Below, in pieces: positions 31,069 to 39,243 of a stretch of 60,000 nucleotides of DNA. Under the pieces are notes generated by a model. It was not told the DNA's origin. It saw only the letters and a list, made by a program, of their open reading frames with translations, and searched no databases. This DNA comes from UBA1206 sp045600105 (GTDB lineage Bacteria; Bacillota; Clostridia; Oscillospirales; CAG-382): NCBI GenBank assembly GCA_045600105.1, contig JAZRXG010000030.1, positions 1 through 60,000 of the forward strand, given 5' to 3'. Made by a program: the position numbers and the translations under genes. The stretch's first letter is position 1, and every line of letters begins with the position of its first letter.

Positions 31069-31974
31069 ATGAAAAAGAATATATACAAATTTGCGCGCCG
31101 TCTTCTGATGCTCGGCATCGGAGCGGCGATCTATGGGTTCGGGGTCGCGTTTTTCCTTGATCCTTACGGCATCGCGCCGGGCGGACTCACGGGTATCGCG
31201 GTCATAGTCAACAAGTTTCTCCCCCTCGACACCGGTCTTATGGTGCTCGTGATGAATATACCGCTGATGATCGCCGGACTTATCAGGTTCGGAAAAGATT
31301 TTCTCGTTTCGACGATATGGGCAACGGTCGTGTCGTCGCTTTCGATGTCGGCGGGTTCTTCCCTGCTCGGCTGGTCGGTGATAAAGAACAGCCTGCTGAC
31401 CGAAGCCGGCTACCTTACCGACAGTATGCTGCTTTCCTCCCTCGCGGGCGGTGCGCTCATCGGTATCGGGATGGGTGTCGTCTTCCGCTACGGCGGAACG
31501 ACGGGCGGCACGGATATAATCGTCAAGTTCCTTCGCCAGAAATACCGTCATCTCAAGAGCGGCATACTCGTCGTGGCGCTTGACCTCGTCGTGCTCGTCG
31601 CCTCGATGATAGCGTTCAGACAGATCGAGATCGGTCTTTATATCGGAGTCACCGTAGTTGTGAACTCGTACGTATTCAACAAGGTGCTTTACGGCACCGA
31701 CGAAGCGCGACTCGTCTACATCGTGTCAGACCGTCCCGAACAGATAGCAAAGCGTCTGCTCGGCGACCTTGAAATAGGCGTCACCTACGTCGAGGGCGAG
31801 GGCGCGTACACGAACAAAGAGAAGAAAGTCATCATGTGCGCTTCGAAAAACAGAGTTTTCCCGTTCGTCAAGCAGATAGTCCGCGAGGAAGACCCCGCGG
31901 CGTTCATGATAGTGACGAGCGCGAACGAGATCTACGGCGAGGGCTTCAAGAAAAACTCGAATATAGAAATGTAA
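31069..31974 (+). CDS. YitT-family membrane protein
   Basis: A 301-residue protein. Five to six membrane helices (about 10-200) carry the family signatures FFLDPYGIAPGGLTGIA and VVFRYGGTTGGTDII, and a soluble C-terminal DUF2179 domain (about 215-295) contains GVTYVEGEGAYTNKEKKVIMC. Members are found throughout Firmicutes; transport is presumed but substrates are unknown. GAGG lies somewhat upstream of the start. It is a single-gene unit between a good promoter and a terminator. Confidence 0.9.
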   Translation: MKKNIYKFARRLLMLGIGAAIYGFGVAFFLDPYGIAPGGLTGIAVIVNKFLPLDTGLMVLVMNIPLMIAGLIRFGKDFLVSTIWATVVSSLSMSAGSSLLGWSVIKNSLLTEAGYLTDSMLLSSLAGGALIGIGMGVVFRYGGTTGGTDIIVKFLRQKYRHLKSGILVVALDLVVLVASMIAFRQIEIGLYIGVTVVVNSYVFNKVLYGTDEARLVYIVSDRPEQIAKRLLGDLEIGVTYVEGEGAYTNKEKKVIMCASKNRVFPFVKQIVREEDPAAFMIVTSANEIYGEGFKKNSNIEM

Positions 31975-31992
31975 ATATCAAAAATCAAGTCA

Positions 31993-32030
31993 GGATTTCC
32001 GCGCTTCCCGCGGAAGTCCTTTCCTTTTTT
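31993..32030 (+). terminator. Intrinsic terminator of the YitT gene
   Basis: GGATTTCCGCG and CGCGGAAGTCC arms around a four- to five-base loop, then TTTCCTTTTTT. Confidence 0.8.
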
Positions 32031-32043
32031 GCTTAAGGCTTTA
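32031..32043 (-). repeat. TTAAGC-type repeat at the hom stop codon
   Basis: A short member of the family described at 28542, with GCTTAAGGC on the plus strand. The hom TAA stop (32041-32043) is formed at its edge. Confidence 0.5.
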
Positions 32044-33090
32044 TACCGCTTCGAATTCCTTGCCGCAGACGTTGACGAGCTTTGCGCCTTCCGCGGCTCT
32101 GACGACGGGCAGAACGGAGCCCTTGACGGTGGGAACGGGACGAACCGTCAGCACCTCGATAACGTCGGAAAGCACCGCGGAAGCGGTGGCGAGTCCGCCG
32201 GCACCGTGGCCGTAAAACGCCACGTCGCCCACAAGATCGCCGGTCGCCATTATGCAGTTGAACACTCCGTTGACGGACGCGAGTAGCGACGATTTGTCGA
32301 CGAGGCAGGGTTTAACGAAAAGGCGGACGCCGTTTTCGTTCTTTTCGGCGCTGCCGATAAGCTTGATACGGTACCCGAGCTTTGACGCCTCGGCGATGTG
32401 CTCGGACGTGATATCGGAAATGCCGTTTATGACCTCGCAGTCGCTCATTCCGTACCAGCCGCCGAAGCAGACGGAGGCGAGGATGCAAATCTTTCTCGCG
32501 GCGTCGAGTCCTTCGATGTCGGCGGTGGGGTCGGCCTCGGCGTAGCCCTTCTGCTGCGCGTCTGCGAGAGCGGAGGCGAAGGAAGCCCCATCTTTTTCCA
32601 TTTTTTCGAGTATGTAGTTGGTCGTTCCGTTGAGGATGCCCTTGATCTTTACAATCTCGTTGCCGCCGAGGCAGTTGACGAGCGGGTGCATGACGGGGAT
32701 GCCGCCGCCTACCGACGCTTCATAGAGATAAGAAACGCCGTTTTCTCTTGCCGCTTCCTCAAGTTCCTTTCCGTGCTTTTCGACGACGAGCTTGTTGGAG
32801 GTAACGACGGATTTGCCCGCTTTGATGCAGGCAAGTGAGAAATCGAACGCGGGGCGGTCGCCGCCCATCGTTTCGGCAACGACGGTGACGTCCTTGTCGT
32901 TCAGTATGACGTTTATGTCGTGGACGACGTTCTTTTCAAGCTCGTGACCGATGAAATCACGCTTGTCCAGCACGTATTTGATGCTGATTTCGTCACCGAC
33001 GACGCTTTTTATCTTGTCTTTGTTGGTTTTTATCGCCTCGTAAAGTCCTCCGCCGACGATACCCATACCCATTATAGCTATATATTTCAT
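32041..33090 (-). CDS. hom: Homoserine dehydrogenase
   Basis: A 349-residue NAD(P)-dependent enzyme reducing aspartate semialdehyde to homoserine, the entry to threonine and methionine. The Rossmann motif is MGMGIVGGGLYEAI (about 7-20), and the catalytic region is ASVGGGIPVMHPLVN with GILNGTTNYIL and AEADPTADIEG. It lacks the C-terminal ACT domain of many homologues (about 430 residues), so allosteric feedback there is unlikely. The start at 33090 has GGAGG. It is third in an operon with the lipoprotein and nif3 genes. Aspartate kinase is encoded 21 kb away. Confidence 0.93.
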   Translation of the reverse strand: MKYIAIMGMGIVGGGLYEAIKTNKDKIKSVVGDEISIKYVLDKRDFIGHELEKNVVHDINVILNDKDVTVVAETMGGDRPAFDFSLACIKAGKSVVTSNKLVVEKHGKELEEAARENGVSYLYEASVGGGIPVMHPLVNCLGGNEIVKIKGILNGTTNYILEKMEKDGASFASALADAQQKGYAEADPTADIEGLDAARKICILASVCFGGWYGMSDCEVINGISDITSEHIAEASKLGYRIKLIGSAEKNENGVRLFVKPCLVDKSSLLASVNGVFNCIMATGDLVGDVAFYGHGAGGLATASAVLSDVIEVLTVRPVPTVKGSVLPVVRAAEGAKLVNVCGKEFEAV

Positions 33091-33094
33091 GTTT

Positions 33095-33865
33095 TCAGTC
33101 CTCCGTGTAGGAATAAACTTCGCCGCACTCAAAATATTCCGCGTCGATACCCATGTCCTTTACGATGCCGCGGATATATTTCATTCCGTCTCTTTCGCTG
33201 CCGACGTGGCCGAGTATCAGCGCCGCGCAGTCGTGACCGAGCTCGGCGGCGTCGCGGATGAATTCAAGGCATTTCCATTCGCAGGTCTCACCGGCGATCA
33301 CTATGTCGGTCTTTCCCTCTTTGAACGGGAGGTGCGCCACGTCGCCGCAGGCGCCGAGCTGAAGGTCGAGCCTTCTGGCGTCGAACGCTCTTTTGCCGAC
33401 GATCCTCACGTGCTTCGTGCCCGTTTTTTCCTCGATGAGCTTTGCGAGCTCAAGAGGCGTCACGGGGTTTTCGAGGACAGCCGCCTTGCCTTTTTCGGTA
33501 AGCGTGTACGGCAGACCGAGCGTTTCCATAAATCCCTTGTTTATGAGGTCCTCGGGAGCGCGGTGCGCGTGGTCGTGATAGCGGAAAATCGGAAGGCCGG
33601 TGCTCTGAAGCAGTGCTTTTTTCTCTTTTTCGACGAAATTATCTTCAAATCTGTCAAAATGATCGTGATAAGTCGGCTCGTGAGTGATTATGAGGTCGGC
33701 GCCCCAGTCGCGTGCCGCCTTTATGACCGACGGTGTGGCAATAAAGCAGACCGCCGCTTTTTTTACTTCTTTTTCGCTGTCCCCTTCCTTAAAGGAGTCG
33801 ACGGTCGGGTCGACGGGGAACGCCGAAAGGCTTTTGAGTTTTTCGAGGATGGCTGATGCTTTCAT
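33095..33865 (-). CDS. NIF3-family dinuclear metal protein
   Basis: A 256-residue protein of the Nif3/YqfO family, which forms hexamers with a two-metal centre. Likely ligands are in IITHEPTYH, FRYHDHAHR and GHVGSERDG. Some members were annotated as GTP cyclohydrolase 1 type 2, but the physiological role is unsettled. It is shorter than YqfO because it lacks the inserted PII-like domain. It sits 4 bp before hom and 11 bp after a lipoprotein gene. Confidence 0.88.
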   Translation of the reverse strand: MKASAILEKLKSLSAFPVDPTVDSFKEGDSEKEVKKAAVCFIATPSVIKAARDWGADLIITHEPTYHDHFDRFEDNFVEKEKKALLQSTGLPIFRYHDHAHRAPEDLINKGFMETLGLPYTLTEKGKAAVLENPVTPLELAKLIEEKTGTKHVRIVGKRAFDARRLDLQLGACGDVAHLPFKEGKTDIVIAGETCEWKCLEFIRDAAELGHDCAALILGHVGSERDGMKYIRGIVKDMGIDAEYFECGEVYSYTED

Positions 33866-33876
33866 GGCTTTTTACC

Positions 33877-34815
33877 TCAATTTCTGTATATTATGCCGTC
33901 TGTGTATTCGTTTTTATCTATATCGCAGTCGATGACCGTGCCGTCGATGGCTGAAAACGTCGTCGTCTGTATGACCTCGCAGCTTATGCTTATGTATTTG
34001 TGGTCGGAACCGACGCTCATTTTCATTCCGATGACCTCCGCCGCGGGCGTTCCGTCGGCGTTGACGTAAAGGGTCACGCGCAGGTCTTCGATCTTTCCGT
34101 TTTCCATTGTGTCCGGAACGAGTGCCGCCGCCGCGCTTACGTCCTTGATTTTGGTCAGCTCGATCCGCCACGCGCTTTTAAGATCATCGATCGTCACCGA
34201 GTCGAACATATCGGGGGTAAAAACGACTGTATCGCCGTCGGAGCCGAGGAACTCGAGCGCCTTTTCGAACGACATCGCCTGCTTTGTCTTTTCGCCGTCG
34301 GTATCGTAGTAGCCGACTCCGTCGATGTAAAGCAGCCTGCTTTTCGACTCGATGCCGTCGACCGAAAGCGTGGTGGTGAAGTCAAGGCGCTTGTCACGCT
34401 CGTTGACCTCCTGAAGTCTGACGTCGGTGGACGCTGTATAAGAAAGCACGGGCTCGGGCTCGTCGCTCTGGAACAGGTCGAAGGTCGATTCGGTGGAGGA
34501 CGTGTAGTTCACGCTGTTTTCGATGACCGACATCGCGTAAAGATAAAGCTCAGCCGCGTCTGTCGGCAGGCTTATCTCCTCGCTCGGCTCCTCGCTTTCT
34601 TCTTCACTTTCTTCGCCGCTTGGCTCTTCGCTTTCTTCGCTGCTTTCATCTGAGAATTCAAAACCGCTTTCTTCGATAACCGACTCAGCCGACGGTTCTT
34701 CCGACAGAACGGACTCTTCCGCGGGGGGCGAGCTTTCGTCGGGCGTCTCTGACGCCGAGCAGCCGAAAAGCAGGATGGATATTATAAGTAAAAACGGTAA
34801 AAATGCCTTTTTCAT
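33877..34815 (-). CDS. Lipoprotein with acidic linker
   Basis: A 312-residue lipoprotein with lipobox LLFGC (Cys19). A Ser/Glu-rich, disordered linker (about 22-88) is followed by a beta-rich domain reminiscent of LolA/LppX-type carriers (AMSVIENSVNYTSSTESTFDLF and a YVNADGTPAAEVIGMKMSV strand pair). The resemblance is to fold pattern only. GGAGG precedes the start, and a sigma-A promoter lies just upstream. It heads an operon with nif3 and hom, an unexpected pairing that may simply be shared transcription. Confidence 0.78.
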   Translation of the reverse strand: MKKAFLPFLLIISILLFGCSASETPDESSPPAEESVLSEEPSAESVIEESGFEFSDESSEESEEPSGEESEEESEEPSEEISLPTDAAELYLYAMSVIENSVNYTSSTESTFDLFQSDEPEPVLSYTASTDVRLQEVNERDKRLDFTTTLSVDGIESKSRLLYIDGVGYYDTDGEKTKQAMSFEKALEFLGSDGDTVVFTPDMFDSVTIDDLKSAWRIELTKIKDVSAAAALVPDTMENGKIEDLRVTLYVNADGTPAAEVIGMKMSVGSDHKYISISCEVIQTTTFSAIDGTVIDCDIDKNEYTDGIIYRN

Positions 34816-34850
34816 CCGTTTCCTCCGCTTGCGTTATAATCATTCATAAT

Positions 34851-34879
34851 ATTATACACCATAGAATCCAAAATTGCAA
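34851..34879 (-). promoter_or_regulatory. Sigma-A promoter of the lipoprotein-nif3-hom operon
   Basis: On the minus strand TTGCAA (34874-34879) and TATAAT (34851-34856) are 17 bp apart. Confidence 0.72.
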
Positions 34880-34925
34880 AGGTAAAATGCTTTGAAGATA
34901 AAAAAATAACATATTTTTCATTCTA

Positions 34926-34954
34926 TTGACTTATACGGCACTTTGGGTTAAAAT
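34926..34954 (+). promoter_or_regulatory. Sigma-A promoter with a very short leader
   Basis: TTGACT (34926-34931) and TAAAAT (34949-34954) are 17 bp apart. Transcription should begin near 34961, at the GGAG ribosome site itself, only about 13 bases before the GTG start at 34974. Confidence 0.75.
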
Positions 34955-34973
34955 ATACGCGGAGTGATGAAAC

Positions 34974-35849
34974 GTGAAAGATTTTGTAAAAAGGCTGAAC
35001 AAAAAACGGCTGAAGACGCTTGCGTTCTTTGCGCTGACGTCTTTGCTTTTCGTTCTTTGCGCCGTTGCCCTCGTCTTTACGGTGAGCGACGACGTGCATC
35101 TTGAAATATGGATAACGCTCGTCTTCGCCGCTATCTTTGCCGCCCTCGCAGTCGCGTCGCGCGTCTTTCTGTTGTCTCCCGCACGGAAGGATTATGAAGA
35201 CGACTTCAAGTCGAACGCGATGAACGAGCTTTTCCTTGACGCCGCCGAAGACGTGGCTTTTGAAGAAGGTCACGCCGACGTCAGCCGTTTCGCGTCGCAG
35301 AACGTGATAAGCGGATTCGAAAACGACGACGTCGAAAAGTCGTTCCGCGGAAAATACGAAGGCATCCCGTTTGCGTTTTATTTTGCGAGACGCGAAAACG
35401 CGTTCACGGGGTGGATGGCGGAATTTGAGTTTTCAAAGACGTTCAAACGCGATTTTCAGCTTCGCCGCAAGGGGTCGTCGCTGTGCGTCCCGCCCGAAAA
35501 GGTGTGGGAAGACGGGTTCGCCGAATTCGAAACGTCGAGCGAGCCGTTCAATTTCAGATACGTCGTGGTGTCGGCAGACGGAGTCGACGTCGGTGCCGTT
35601 ATGTGCGAGGAAGCGGTCTATTCCTTCCTTTCGGCGACAGAACGGACGAGAGCGCGTATCTCGGCGTCGTTCGACGGAAACAGACTTTATCTGTTCCTGC
35701 AGGGCGTTGCACCGGGCTATAACATACCGCTTCTGTCACCCGTGACCGAAACCAGGCTGAAAAAAGAGCTTTTTGCCGATATTTCGGCTGCCCTCGTCCT
35801 TGCGACCGACCTTGACACCGAAAAGAAGATATGGAAAAGAACGGTGTAA
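34974..35849 (+). CDS. Membrane protein, possibly DUF3137-like
   Basis: A 291-residue protein starting with GTG. Two membrane helices (about 15-38 and 45-65) precede a cytoplasmic domain. The pattern FRGKYEGIPFAFYFARRENAFTGWMAEFEFSKTFK and a Ser-rich end with YLFLQG recall DUF3137 proteins, but I hold this loosely. GGAG lies 9 bp upstream. It is a single-gene unit with its own promoter and a terminator shared with the symporter gene. Function unknown. Confidence 0.72.
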   Translation: MKDFVKRLNKKRLKTLAFFALTSLLFVLCAVALVFTVSDDVHLEIWITLVFAAIFAALAVASRVFLLSPARKDYEDDFKSNAMNELFLDAAEDVAFEEGHADVSRFASQNVISGFENDDVEKSFRGKYEGIPFAFYFARRENAFTGWMAEFEFSKTFKRDFQLRRKGSSLCVPPEKVWEDGFAEFETSSEPFNFRYVVVSADGVDVGAVMCEEAVYSFLSATERTRARISASFDGNRLYLFLQGVAPGYNIPLLSPVTETRLKKELFADISAALVLATDLDTEKKIWKRTV

Positions 35850-35876
35850 AAACAAATAAAAGCAAATCAAATAACG

Positions 35877-35912
35877 GCAAACGGCGTACCTCAAAAAGAG
35901 GCACGCCGTTTG
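35877..35912. terminator. Bidirectional hairpin between convergent genes
   Basis: GCAAACGGCGTACCTC pairs with GAGGCACGCCGTTTGC around an A-run loop, one mismatch. A long stem with weak T-tails serves both strands. Confidence 0.7.
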
Positions 35913-35944
35913 CTTTCGGAGAATGTACGAGGTACGATCTATGT

Positions 35945-37477
35945 TCAAAACTCGCTGTCGTTTTTAAGTGCCGTCTCCTGCTCCTTCTGTATCTTCGGGT
36001 CGTATGAAAGGATCGGAGCGACGTCAAGCCCGCGCTTTTTGCGGTCGATATAGTTTTTGGTGATCTTCATCACGAGTCCCGACATCACGACGACGCCGAT
36101 AAGGTTGGGCACCATCATAAGCGCGTTGAAGGTATCGGAGATATCCCACGCGAGAGACGAGGTGAGGAGCGCGCCGAACACGGTGGTGATGACGTGGATG
36201 ATCTTGAAAATAACGGACGTGCCTGCGCCGAAGACGTATTCCCACGCCTTGCTGCCGTAGTGCGACCAGCCGAGAACGGTGGTGAACGCGAACAGGAACA
36301 TGGCTATCGCCACGAATTTTGCGCCGATGCCGCCCCACGGGAAGATGTTGTTGAAAGCGGTGGCGACGAGAGTCGCGTCGGAAGTTCCTTCGGCGATGGC
36401 GCCGGTGGAAAGGTTGTATGCGTCGGAGGTGAGGACGACGAGAGCGGTCATGGTGCAGACGATCATGGTGTCCGCGAAGACCTCAAAAATGCCCCACATA
36501 CCCTGCTTTACGGGTTCTTTGACGTTGGAGTTGGAATGTACCATGACCGAGGAGCCGAGGCCCGCCTCGTTGGAGAACACGCCCCTTTTGAAGCCCTGAG
36601 TCATGACCGTGCTGATGACGAAGCCGACGCCGCCGCCGAGAGCCGCGACGGGCTTGAAAGCGTTGACGAAGATCGCCCTGAACGCGGGAAGTATGTTGGC
36701 GTAGTTGACGCCGATTATGACGACGCTGCCCGCGATGAAGAGAACGACCATGAAGGGCACGACTTTTTCGGCAAATGAGGCGATCCTCTTGAGGCCGCCG
36801 AGAACGATGACCGCGACGAGCGCCATCACGACGACGCCGAGGATAAGGCGATAAACGTTGACGCCGCCGAAGACGGTTTTGCCCTCAAGAGACGAAACGG
36901 GGAACGCGTTTTCAAAATTGATGACTATCTTGTTGACCTGACCCATGCTGCCGATGCCGAAGGAAGCGAGCATGGCGAAGACCGCGAAGACGACCGCAAG
37001 CACCTTGCCGATGACCTTGCAGCCTTTTTTGCCGCCGAGACCGTCTTCAAGGTAGTACATGGCACCGCCCGACCATTCGCCTTTGGCGTTCTTGCGTCTG
37101 AAATAGATGCCGAGCACGTTTTCGGAATAGTTGGTCATCATTCCGAAGAACGCGGCGACCCACATCCAGAACACGGCGCCGGCGCCGCCGATGCAGATGG
37201 CAGCCGCAACACCCGCGATGTTGCCCGTGCCGACCGTCGCGGCAAGCGCGGTGCAGAGCGCCTGGAACGGAGAGATGGACGCCTTTTCCTTGCTGTGGCT
37301 GATGACGTCTTTTTTGAAAAGGCTGCCGATGGTGTTCTTCCACCATTCGCCGATATGCGTGATCTGGAAGACTTTCGTCAGCACCGTCATGAGTATGCCG
37401 GTGGCGATGAGCAGCCATACGCCGTTGCCCCACATAAATGAGTTGACGGCGTCATTTACTTTGGTGATGAATTCCAT
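35945..37477 (-). CDS. Sodium:alanine/glycine symporter (AGCS family)
   Basis: A 510-residue membrane transporter with about 11 helices. The AGCS signatures are present: SPFQALCTALAATVGTGNIAGVAAAICIGGAGAVFWMWVAAF near residue 75, FGVFSNEAGLGSS-like FKRGVFSNEAGLGSS in the middle, and WSHYGSKAWEY near the C-terminus. The family imports alanine or glycine with Na+. The start at 37477 follows GAGG. A tandem glycine riboswitch and terminator lie directly upstream, so glycine is the probable substrate. It is transcribed alone. Confidence 0.94.
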   Translation of the reverse strand: MEFITKVNDAVNSFMWGNGVWLLIATGILMTVLTKVFQITHIGEWWKNTIGSLFKKDVISHSKEKASISPFQALCTALAATVGTGNIAGVAAAICIGGAGAVFWMWVAAFFGMMTNYSENVLGIYFRRKNAKGEWSGGAMYYLEDGLGGKKGCKVIGKVLAVVFAVFAMLASFGIGSMGQVNKIVINFENAFPVSSLEGKTVFGGVNVYRLILGVVVMALVAVIVLGGLKRIASFAEKVVPFMVVLFIAGSVVIIGVNYANILPAFRAIFVNAFKPVAALGGGVGFVISTVMTQGFKRGVFSNEAGLGSSVMVHSNSNVKEPVKQGMWGIFEVFADTMIVCTMTALVVLTSDAYNLSTGAIAEGTSDATLVATAFNNIFPWGGIGAKFVAIAMFLFAFTTVLGWSHYGSKAWEYVFGAGTSVIFKIIHVITTVFGALLTSSLAWDISDTFNALMMVPNLIGVVVMSGLVMKITKNYIDRKKRGLDVAPILSYDPKIQKEQETALKNDSEF

Positions 37478-37509
37478 AAAAACCTCTTTTTTATAATAAT
37501 GTATTTTTG

Positions 37510-37547
37510 CAAATAAAAACGGCATACCTCACGCACACGGGTATGCC
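37510..37547 (-). terminator. Expression-platform terminator of the glycine riboswitch
   Basis: On the minus strand GGCATACC (37540-37547) pairs with GGTATGCC (37521-37528), followed by GTTTTTATTT. It lies between the aptamers and the symporter ribosome site, so regulation is by transcription termination. Confidence 0.85.
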
Positions 37548-37578
37548 CACAAAATTCCCCTATTAAGGGAAATGATAA

Positions 37579-37742
37579 GCTTTGTCCTTTCGCCTGAGAG
37601 ATTCGCGACACGTCGCTTTCACCTTCGGCACCCACGTTAATGAGATTCTCCAAAGTTCCATCCGCCTGCAGTCCTCATTCCTTGCGGAACACCTGAGAGT
37701 ATTACTCCTTCGGCCCGGGACGCCCCGACTTTCCTGCAGACA
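37579..37742 (-). ncRNA. Tandem glycine riboswitch (gcvT motif)
   Basis: Two glycine aptamers on the minus strand. The first (about 37663-37742) has the conserved GCCGAAGGAGTAATACTC with CTCAGG core and CTGCAG closing arms. The second (about 37579-37660) has GTGCCGAAGG with AATCTCTCAGGCGAAAGGAC and CTTTG/CAAAG closing arms. Tandem aptamers bind glycine with a shared linker. Whether glycine turns the symporter on or off cannot be read with certainty; both directions are known for this family. Confidence 0.93.
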
Positions 37743-37771
37743 TCACATAGAAAACTATTAAATTTTGCAAT

Positions 37772-37800
37772 ATTATACTACGTCGAATTTCAATAATCAA
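37772..37800 (-). promoter_or_regulatory. Sigma-A promoter of the glycine riboswitch and symporter
   Basis: On the minus strand TTGATT (37795-37800) and a consensus TATAAT (37772-37777) are 17 bp apart, placing the start about 20 bp before the first aptamer. Confidence 0.82.
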
Positions 37801-38041
37801 GAGTTTTTTGAAATTTTTTTATTTTTTTCTCATTTTTTTGACACTTTTTTCGCGCTCGCAGCGCAAAAAATGACAAAAAAGCGCGTTGCCCCTCGACATT
37901 TTCGCCGCAAGCGGAACGCAAAATGCAGACGGAAGAGAAAAAAACTGCATACTTTCTCTTTTTTAATCCCGCCTGCCGTCGACTTTCCCCGAAAAGCGCG
38001 GAAAAATCAGTCAAAAGAAGGACAAAAATTCATCAATACTC
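37801..38041. other. Intergenic stretch without recognised gene
   Basis: A T-rich start (37801-37850) followed by mixed sequence containing a small GCGCTCGCAGCGC palindrome (37852-37864). No ORF with a ribosome site was seen. It separates the divergent symporter and nagA units. Confidence 0.6.
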
Positions 38042-38069
38042 TTTACTTTTCCGAAACTGTGTGTATAAT
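38042..38069 (+). promoter_or_regulatory. Sigma-A promoter of nagA
   Basis: TTTACT (38042-38047) and TATAAT (38064-38069), 16 bp apart, about 40 bp upstream of nagA. Confidence 0.7.
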
Positions 38070-38109
38070 GTAAGTTAGCAAATAATGAATAAATGAAAGG
38101 AAGCTGCTT

Positions 38110-39243
38110 ATGAAGTATATCATCAACGGCAAGATCATTCTCAAGGACAGAGTCGTCGAAGGCAAGGCTCTCGCCTATGACGACAAGATCTTCGGACTCG
38201 TGGACGAAGTTCCCGAGGGCGCGAAAGTCATCGACGCCAAGGGCGGATTCGTTTCCCCCGGTCTTATCGACGTTCACATCCACGGCTATCTCGGACTCGA
38301 CGTCTGCGACGGCGACCCCGAAGAGCTGAAAACCATCGCCGGCGGACTCGTGAAGAACGGCGTCACCGCCTTCCTCCCCACCACGATGACCGTTGCCAAA
38401 GAGACCATAATAAAATCCCTCGAAGCCATCCGTTCCGTCATGAAGAAATCCAAGACCTGGAAAGGCTCGACCATTCTCGGCGCACACGCCGAAGGCCCGT
38501 TCATCAACCCCAAGAAGAAGGGCGCTCAGGAAGAACGCTTCATTCTCAAGCCCGATGCCGATTTCGTTCTTGAATACAAGGACGTCATCAAATACATCAC
38601 CCTCGCTCCCGAAATGGACGACAACTTCGAAGCCATCAAGAAGATCGCCGCCAATTCCAACGTCGTGATGTCCATGGGTCACTCCGACGCCAAGTTCGAG
38701 ACCGCTTACGCCTCCGTTGACGCCGGCGTCAAATCCACCACCCACCTCTTCAACGCAATGTCCGCTCTCGGCCACCGCAATCCCGGTGTTGTCGGCGCGG
38801 CTTTCGCAAGAGATGTTTATGCCGAGCTCATCGTCGATACCTATCACGTTGACAAGGCTCTCTTCTCCATCGTCATGAAGCAGAAGGGCGACAAGCTCAT
38901 CTTCATCACCGACTGTCTCCCCGCCGGCGGACTTCCCGAAGGCGAATACACTCTCGGCGGTCAGAAGGTAGTTTACCGCGACAACCTCTGCAAGCTCCCC
39001 GACGGCACCATCGCCGGCAGCGTTCTCAAGCTCAACAAGGGCGTATGGAACGTTTATTCCAACACCGACGCACCCATCTGGGAATGTGTCAAGTGCGCGT
39101 CCCTCAACCCCGCGACCGTTCTCGGCATCAGCGACAGGAAGGGCTCGCTCGAAGTCGGCAAGGACGCCGATATCATCATCACCGACAACGAATTCAACGT
39201 TGTAAAGACTATTATCGGAGGTACAGTACGTTATGAAGCTTAA
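38110..39243 (+). CDS. nagA: N-acetylglucosamine-6-phosphate deacetylase
   Basis: A 377-residue TIM-barrel amidohydrolase converting GlcNAc-6-phosphate to glucosamine-6-phosphate in amino-sugar and wall recycling. Metal and substrate motifs include LIDVHIHGYLG (about 54-64), HAEGPFINPKKKGAQ (about 129-143), MGHSDA, THLFNAMS, and ITDCLPAGG. AAGGAAG precedes the start. It overlaps the ROK gene by 11 bp. Codon bias to C-ending codons suggests strong expression. No nagB or PTS gene is in the window. Confidence 0.94.
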   Translation: MKYIINGKIILKDRVVEGKALAYDDKIFGLVDEVPEGAKVIDAKGGFVSPGLIDVHIHGYLGLDVCDGDPEELKTIAGGLVKNGVTAFLPTTMTVAKETIIKSLEAIRSVMKKSKTWKGSTILGAHAEGPFINPKKKGAQEERFILKPDADFVLEYKDVIKYITLAPEMDDNFEAIKKIAANSNVVMSMGHSDAKFETAYASVDAGVKSTTHLFNAMSALGHRNPGVVGAAFARDVYAELIVDTYHVDKALFSIVMKQKGDKLIFITDCLPAGGLPEGEYTLGGQKVVYRDNLCKLPDGTIAGSVLKLNKGVWNVYSNTDAPIWECVKCASLNPATVLGISDRKGSLEVGKDADIIITDNEFNVVKTIIGGTVRYEA

